64,000 nucleotides of DNA from Porodaedalea pini (lineage: Eukaryota; Basidiomycota; Agaricomycetes; Hymenochaetales; Hymenochaetaceae), in assembly GCA_002794775.1 (NCBI GenBank), contig NBAY01000118.1, positions 19,414 to 83,413 on the forward strand, given 5' to 3'. The notes below the pieces were generated by a model, which was given only the letters and a program-made list of their open reading frames with translations, was not told the origin of the DNA and searched no databases. The number at the start of each line of letters is the position of its first letter. Position 1 is the stretch's first letter. The translations under genes were made by a program, and so were the position numbers. Shown in pieces: positions 57,246 to 64,000 of the stretch.

Positions 57246-60200
57246 ATGTACTCTACCCACCTCCTCTCTTTATTAATTCTCTTATTTATTTCATCAGCGT
57301 CAGCGACGTCCACCGTAGCATACCCGGTCAGGGACCAGTTCCCGCTCATCGCGCGTGTCGGGAAGCCGTACTCGTGGTCAATATCGGCAGCGACCTTTGC
57401 CACTAGCGACTCTGCCAGCGTCACGATCTCTACTTCTTCTCTTCCCTCCTGGCTTACTTTCTCAAATTATACATTCTCTGGTACGCCCGGCGTAGATGAC
57501 GAAGGATCCATAAGTGTTACTCTTGAGGCGGGTGGAGCGCGGGATTCGTTTTCGCTGTGCGTAACCCACTTCCAGCCGCCCACGGCCCATATCCCGCTCG
57601 CAGAACAGTTTAACAGCTCCAATCCATCTATGAGCTCTGTTTTCCCCCTCGGTGGTGGCTCTGCACTGAAGGACGATAAGCCGGCGCTTCGCGTTCCTCT
57701 CCATTGGTCCTTCTCCATCGGCTTCGCGTATGCCACCTTCGTAAACGACCACGACTTATTCTACTATGCCCAGCTTGCCAACGGTTCCCGCCTCCCAGAC
57801 TGGCTTTCATTTAATAGCGATGCGATCACATTCGATGGAGTCGCACGGTCACCGCCGTTAGAAGAGGGCGAAAAGGTGGAATTGGTCCTCATCGCAAGTG
57901 ATCACGCAGGATACTCAGCAGTGCGGGCACACTTTGATCTCTTCATTCAATCCCATGATCTCTCAATTTCCAGTGCTCTCGTTCTTAATGTGACGGAGGG
58001 AGAGGACTTCCAAATCGATGTCGGGCAGGATGATTGGTTCTTTGAAGGCGTGACCGTTGACAATACGACCATCCGGGCGGATAACATCACATCCCTTTCC
58101 GTTGACACGTCTGGCGCAAATTGGATCTCTTTCGATAGCGGACTACTCACGCTTAGCGGTACAGCTCCCCCGGAAGGCTCGTTCTCGGTGCCCATGATTC
58201 TTTCGGCCTTTAACGAATCCCTGCCTATAAATGCAAGTGTCGTTCTCGTACCTTCGTATTTCACTGGCGCAATGCTACCAGGTGCTTTTGCAAATCCAAG
58301 CACGGACTTCTCTCTCTCGCTCTCCCCTTATCTCTCCTCAGATACGTACTTCTCGGGGCACGATGTCTCACTGTCTGCCAACACAACCGCGTCTTTCCTG
58401 AACTTTACGACAGGAAATGATGGGAAATACTTGCTTTCAGGACATGTCCCTAGCAACCCAGGTGCTTCGCATTTCGATGTCCAGTTTTCAGCTTACGACC
58501 ACTCGACACACGCTCCGTCACATGCTACACTACGCGTCTCGGTACGTACTCCCAATTCGGATGCTACCGCGCGTGATGCACTGGCGCAGCATCGTCGTCT
58601 CGTACTTGGTCTTGCAATTGGACTCGGCGGTGCCGCTGGCTTGGTGTTACTTGCGGGTGCGTTGGCTCTCGTGAGGAAGTGCTGTCGCGTTAAGGACACC
58701 GCTTGCGATCCGTACAGTCTAGATGAGAAAGCAAGCGGATTATCCGGGCCTGACATGGAAAGAGACGGGTATGGATGGTCGGAAAAGGCTGGCTTGGGGC
58801 TATCGGAGGTGTCTCCGGTGCGTATACCATTTTCTTTAAAAGGTCGCTGAGCTCACAGCATTAACTTCAGGCGTATTGCACCCCCTACCCAGGCGTCGGT
58901 ATCGAGTACACACCCTCTCTCGTTCCCGGCTCTCCAGCTGCTAAACGTACTACCAAAGCAGCTTTCTTCAGTAACGTGAAGGCCGCCGTTTGCTTCCGCA
59001 ACTTCTCGGGCGGCAATGGCGCTGCTTCGACCCGCAAGAGCGCAATTTCCAAACCTGTTTTAATGTTCACGAAGGAGAGTGCTGAGTCTTTGCGTGCTCT
59101 GCGCGCGGCCGCCGGTTTGGATGATGCAACTGCTGCGGCCTCATATGGTTATATAAACTCTGCCCTAGACTCCATGGAAGCACCGCCTGGTGACGGTATC
59201 TCTCTCGGACTAAGCAGCGGCCTAGGTTCAAGCCCGACGTCGACAACTGGACATAGCAATGAGACAGGCAAAGCCAGCGTTCCGCGTCAGCGCGCTGATT
59301 TTGGACCTGCGCGCACGGGTGATTCTCTTGGGGCTGGATCAGTTTTGTCAATGCCACGCGTGCGGGCTCCTTCAGCATCAAATAGGTCGCATGTTCGAGG
59401 TCGCAGTACGGACACTCAGGCTACGCAATCCTCTGGAGAGCGAGAACGCGAAGTAGAGCTTGCCGAGGCAGTTATCGTTACCGCGTCGCGTACTACCTCG
59501 CTTCGATCCGCTCGCTCGTCCGCGCTCAGCTACGCCCCGTCGGCGTACACGCGGGAGAGCGTTCATGTAGGAGGTAGCAATCAAGTCGCGAGGCCTCGTC
59601 TCGTGCCGTTCACTAGCGCCCGAGAAGTACCTGCTCCCGTTCCGACACTCACCTCGATAGCTGGACCTGCTGGACCTCGCGAGCAGCGCCGCGTGAGTCA
59701 AGTTGCCGCTGTTGTCTCTCTTGAACCGACAGCCCGTTCTAGAGTTCGCGTGCAGGAAGCAGAGGCTGACGCCATAATGACTGACGGTATACGTTACGTG
59801 CGCGCCTTTGGTGATCAGAACGCTGATCTCGAGCCCACGCGTCCGCCCAATCTGGGTAAACAGTCACCTGCATCTGCGCCGTGTCGCTCGAACTCAAAGC
59901 GCTCTTCCCGTTCAACATCACGTACCGAGGGGCTTTCGCCCACGCAAACTCAGTCTACTTACGTCTATCCATCTCCTTCACAAAGCATCGAATCCGGTGT
60001 CGCGAAGCGAAGCGGAGACGGGAGTAGCAGGGGGAGTAAGGGCAGCCGAGGCAGTCTTATGATGAGTCGCATCCTGGTGCGCACTGGCGAGGCCTTCGCG
60101 TTCAAGTACCCGATAGCGCTTTCTGCTATTTCGCCTGCATCGTCGACCGCACTGTCCTCGTCCCCGTCTATAGAGCGCAGGTTGGTCGCTCGCCCACTGT

Positions 60201-60430
60201 ATGGAGGACCATGTCTGCCTTCGTTCCTTGCCCACGCTGTGTCTGCGGTGACCCCATCGCCTTCCGCTTCGAACCCAGGCAAGAAGCGCCGAGTACGCTA
60301 TGAGGTCGAGTTCTGGGGAACCCCGAGTATGAGAGACATCGGCGAGATTGTCGTGGGCATCTTTGCAGAAGACGATAATGGAGAGTGCGTTGGGAGGCTT
60401 GTCGTCGAAGTCGTCCCCCGAGGCACCTAA
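57246..60430 (+). CDS. Axl2-like single-pass protein with cadherin-type (CADG) domains
   Basis: Exons 57246-58817 and 58871-60430 give 1,043 residues. Signal peptide at 1-22 (LLSLLILLFISSASA). The ectodomain carries repeated dystroglycan-type cadherin-like folds: the first has FPLIARVGKPYSWS and LPSWLTFSNYTFSGTP, the second LPDWLSFNSDAITFDGVA, the third WISFDSGLLTLSGTAP, the fourth FLNFTTGNDGKYLLSGHVP. One transmembrane helix at about 448-474 is followed by the basic KCCRVK and a roughly 560-residue Ser-rich cytosolic tail. Yeast Axl2 marks bud sites and binds septins; a polarity role here is by analogy. The ATG at 57246 directly precedes the signal peptide. The frame is clean. Confidence 0.85.
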
Positions 60431-61090
60431 TCCATCCTGTATCGCTTCCTCACTGCCGCACCTCTCTTTCTTCCTTCCCTCTGGACTAGCTGTCATATTA
60501 TTTGTACTTAAGGTTAGGTTGGATTTGTAGCACACAAATTTTGTATATCGGGATCTTATGTATTTCTAGCACTAGCACTTGTATCCATACCACAAGCACA
60601 CGCACACGACACCATAATATACTACAATAAACTAGTCCTCTTCCTCAGATACGCAATTGCGGAAATGTAAAGAATTGGAGATCTCGGCGCTCAGCATCTA
60701 GATTAGTATCATCTGGCTGACGTCCATTGTTGAGAAACTCAAGCTTAAGGTCAGAAATCGTATATTTACGACCAAAGGAAGACGCTGAACAGTTAGCGCT
60801 AGTCAGCTCTCAGCCCATTCGAGATGAATTTACTTCCAATGAATCAAGCCTCTTCGAACGAGCGAATCAATGTTATGAAAAGAGCAACACCCTGATTCGA
60901 TTATATGGATAACGATTATAGACTGATGTGGTAGATAATTAAAATTAGTTAAGTCTATTTGACATTGAGGACGACACCAAAAATTCATGGCAGCATCAAT
61001 ATTAATGTGGTTATGAAAATCCATGTAGATGCACTGGAGAACCCATTCCTTAGTCCCATTATACAATCGAGGTGAACCTCAGATATATCT
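60431..61090. other. Intergenic region between convergent genes
   Basis: 3' ends of the Axl2-like (plus) and protease (minus) genes. No ORF or RNA recognised. Confidence 0.5.
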
Positions 61091-63396
61091 TCATGCAAAT
61101 AACCACACTCCAACTATCACCAGCCACACGCCGAACAGTGTGCTGTGTCGAAGACTGAATTCTAGATCGAATGGGGTACAGAGTCGAGGAGCACCACTTC
61201 CCTGTCTCTCCTGAGTACCATCTTCATTTGGCAAACCTAACGCAGAGGAAGAGGTGGAATCGAAAAGTAAGGGAGCCTCGGTCGCTTGGACAGCTCCCTG
61301 AGCATCCGTGGTGACTAAACCTCCGCTAAATGTACCCGTTGGCGCGGGTATTGTAGTCTCTACACATGCATCATAACACATTAAATCACTTAGTGCCAAC
61401 GGAACGAGATAAGTAGAATGGTATACCAGGATACCCGCCCGCGCTCTGTGCAGAACGCACGGCTGCAGCGAGGCGGAGCGGCGCATCATCAGGCACCGTC
61501 GAAAGAAATCCAACGCGTGGCAGGTCCGAGGATGGGTGCGTCAGATTGCCATAGTAAAAACTAGCCAACACCCTTGCAAGGAAACATCGTTGGTTCGGAA
61601 AACGACATAAAGAAATTGCACTCACCCTCGAAGGAACGGCTCTCCAAGACTCCAATTATACAGATAACCCCCAACCTTCGGTGCATCTGTCGGCGCCAGA
61701 TTGGGAACGCACCATTGCTCTTCTGGGTCGCCCACAGGTCGTCCAAAGTCCCGCGGGTCAACCTGGAAGCGCTGCCCTGCAAATTCGAACGCGATCGTGT
61801 GCGGTTCTGCGCAGGGGTACGCATACGCGAGAGAGTCGAAGCGTTGGGTGAACGCCACGTAATCTTCCTCAGTATAACCAGACACATCCAGAGATGCAGA
61901 CGAAGGATTAACAAATGGCGATGGCGAGGCACTATTGCAGAGGAGAGATAAGATGGCGACGACAACGTCTGCAGGTCCACGGATGAGTGAGTTGCCAGTA
62001 TCGATGAGAGCGCTCTGCCCTACGCCCTCTAAAGAAACGTCACCGAGAGCGCTAATGGGAAGACGCACGCCATCAAAGTAAACCTCATCGAGCGGAATGT
62101 CCCATGCATATGGATATGTCTCCTCCGGTACCTGCGGAACGATGACGCCGTTCTGCTGTTCTGTGTAACGACGTACATGCGCCCAGGCAAGCGAGGTGTT
62201 ATCGACGCCGCTCGGCAGTGCACCGAGCGTGAGAGAGCCTACATTCCCGCCAGGTGCAGGTGTTGTTCGTTGCAGCGCGACCGAAAATATTGGGGAGTCA
62301 AGGAATGGGGTTGAGTACGAATCACGCGCAGAGGCACCGTTGAGGACAAGGCGCGAGATTAAAGGCCCGTAAGTCGCGAAGGAGGAAAGAATGTCGATCT
62401 GGTTTATCATGGAACTGGTGTCTATAGCATCCTCGCCCACAGCTAGATTCTGAGATGGAGGGAAGGGCGGCGGAGATGGAAGAGCTCGCGGGCGTGAATA
62501 TATGTCCGCCTTCGATGGACTTCGACGCTTGGACTTTGATGAAGACGAACCGAGGGAAGCTATCGTATACAGTTCATTCCACAGCAAGCTGAGCCAGTGT
62601 TAGGTATGACTTTACAAGGACAATTCTACCCAACATACCTGTTGACAGGAAACCCAAGGCCGAATATTCCAGCAGAACCCGTATCGAGCACAGAAGTATT
62701 CGTGTCGTTGATCGCAGCAAAATACTGGCCCTGATTTAGACGTCAGACTGCTTCCGTGCGTTCAGGAAGATCCTCAATCACATACTTCGAGAACAAGACC
62801 AGCAATACCTGCACCGTCTGCGCCGATTATCCCATAGGCATGCGTTCCTGTCCGCGAGTCTCCATACAAGAGCCGCGCATCGGCAACGGACTCCAGGCTT
62901 TCGGAAGGGTAGAGAGGGAAAGAACCGGTGCACGTTGAACAACTGTCTGAAAGAACCCAGAGGTCTGCTGATCCCGTGTCTGTGGTTCGTTATCGTTAGT
63001 TGCTTTCGTGTGAAGGAGCTGCTGGCATACCGAGAACGAGCGGCGTGGAAATGTTACCGACTTGTATTAGTACGTTGTACGTTCTGAGATTAAGTAGATC
63101 TCAGCTTTTGAAGGGCAAGATGTGATAAAAACGTACATGTCGAGCGCGTCACCCAGCCCGATTGCACCCACTCCAGCCCCGCCAGCCTCTGATTCATCTC
63201 TTCTTTCCATCCGTCTCCTCACTACCCGCTCTAAGTCCAGCTGCACGACGCCTTCCGCCGCCCAAGACCGTCCTTGATGCTGCTCTGGATCAGAATGTAA
63301 TATAGTTGGTAAGGCCGTGTTCGGAACGCGGGTGGCAGCAACACTCGCTAGCGCGCACAAGAAAGGCAGAAAATGAATTGTCATCATCACAGTCAT
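61091..63396 (-). CDS. Pepsin-like (A1) aspartic protease, anchored
   Basis: Exons 63396-63137, 63083-63031, 62979-62786, 62730-62639, 62588-61626, 61572-61427 and 61359-61091 give 658 residues. Signal peptide follows MTVMMTIHFLPFLCALASVA; the frame stays open upstream to 63480, but this Met places the signal correctly. The first catalytic motif is DTGSADLW near 105, the second IDTGNSLI near 396. FAAINDTN and DTGSAGIFGLG are the typical flap-downstream blocks. A roughly 40-residue Ser/Pro/Lys insert (SSSSKSKRRSPSK) sits between the lobes. The C-terminus is Thr/Ser-rich and ends in a hydrophobic segment FGVWLVIVGVWLFA with nothing after it, which fits a GPI signal or tail anchor as in yapsins. 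Secreted or cell-surface protease; target unknown. Confidence 0.9.
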
Positions 63397-63564
63397 CACA
63401 GTCGTTGCAGTCGTCGCGAACGCAGTCGCGGTGGGTTCGTGAAAAGAGGAGGATAAAATAGGAATAAAGTAGGAAGCCAAGAGTCGGCAAAGGACAGGCT
63501 AAGACAAAGCCATGAAGGTTGAAGTCGCGTCCAGAAGTCGCGCAGCACCGATTATGGATCGCCT

Positions 63565-63930
63565 TCAATAATTAATATAATTGACACCAGCCCTAAATAC
63601 CGCGCTTTGCATCTCATCTTCCTTCCACTTATTCTCAACATGAAGCACAGACTCAACGTGTAAGAACCGAACTGGGCCTTCCTCACATGTTGTGCAGAGC
63701 TCTGCTGGCGGTATATGTTGCGCAGAAGAGGAATCGTGGCTAGCGCTTACGGCATGGATAGCAAGCTCGAATCCGTAGATCATGGCCAGGTGGAAAGGCT
63801 CTTGAGAAAAGAGGACTGCACATCCAAAGGACCTCAGCATTAAAACCAGAATGAATTTCATAAGATGCCATTGCTTCGAGGTGAGCGACGGCACAGGGTA
63901 GTGGGAACCTCGGAACGACATGAGGACCAA
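63565..63930 (-). CDS. Possible partial gene at the right edge
   Basis: A minus-strand ORF of 121 codons with hydrophobic stretches (LMKFILVLMLRSFGCAVLF, FHLAMIYGFELAIHAV). It could be the downstream part of a gene that starts beyond the window. No family recognised. Confidence 0.25.
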   Translation of the reverse strand: MVLMSFRGSHYPVPSLTSKQWHLMKFILVLMLRSFGCAVLFSQEPFHLAMIYGFELAIHAVSASHDSSSAQHIPPAELCTTCEEGPVRFLHVESVLHVENKWKEDEMQSAVFRAGVNYINY

Positions 63931-64000
63931 GATGTGAGAATATAAGCAGAATAATGAAGATGATGCGGCTGGTCTGTCTGTTACTGTTGCTTACACTCCC

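Overview
The window is nuclear DNA of a basidiomycete fungus, almost certainly an Agaricomycete (mushroom-former). Genes are densely interrupted by 40-60 bp GT-AG introns. The gene set fits that lineage: an adenylate-forming reductase, a Chs4/Skt5-like chitin synthase regulator, Vps74/GOLPH3, a fungal GPCR, DUF6533 seven-helix fragments, a DUF6532-like protein, a Plavaka transposase, a P450, an Axl2-like cadherin-fold protein and a pepsin-like protease. I recognise no rRNA, tRNA or CRISPR.

Layout. 101-6457 is a complete but dead Ty1/copia retrotransposon with an 879-bp solo LTR inserted in its integrase. 7016-11197 (minus) is a 17-exon adenylation-thiolation-reductase gene. 11.2-18.6 kb is gene-poor: an orphan gene (about 14-15.4 kb), a kinase-like gene (16.2 kb) and a decayed tandem copy of it (17.8-18.6 kb). 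19.2-28.1 kb is a conserved housekeeping block: Chs4-like, Vps74, a small four-exon gene and a GPCR.

29.9-50.3 kb is the most interesting part. A minus-strand DUF6533 seven-helix gene appears split: its 5' exons lie at 50.26-50.02 kb and a DUF6533-type 3' part at about 31.1-29.85 kb. Between them sits an 18.9-kb segment bounded by matching inverted ends with GGAAT-rich subterminal DNA. It carries a Plavaka transposase (leftward), a 773-ORF-codon orphan protein and a DUF6532-like nuclear-type protein (both rightward), plus repeats. The Plavaka gene is itself interrupted by a 6,981-bp chromovirus (Ty3/gypsy) with apparently identical LTRs, a 5-bp target duplication and open gag and pol frames. 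The order of events is therefore: host gene, then the large DNA element, then a very recent chromovirus.

50.3-52.4 kb holds no gene I can support. The right side returns to single-copy genes: a HAPSTR1/TAPR1-like protein (minus), a cytochrome P450 (plus), an Axl2-like transmembrane protein (plus) and an anchored aspartic protease (minus). The exon models for the reductase, Chs4-like, Vps74, small gene, P450, TAPR1-like, Axl2-like and protease genes were built by hand and each totals a multiple of three nucleotides; they remain predictions without transcript evidence.
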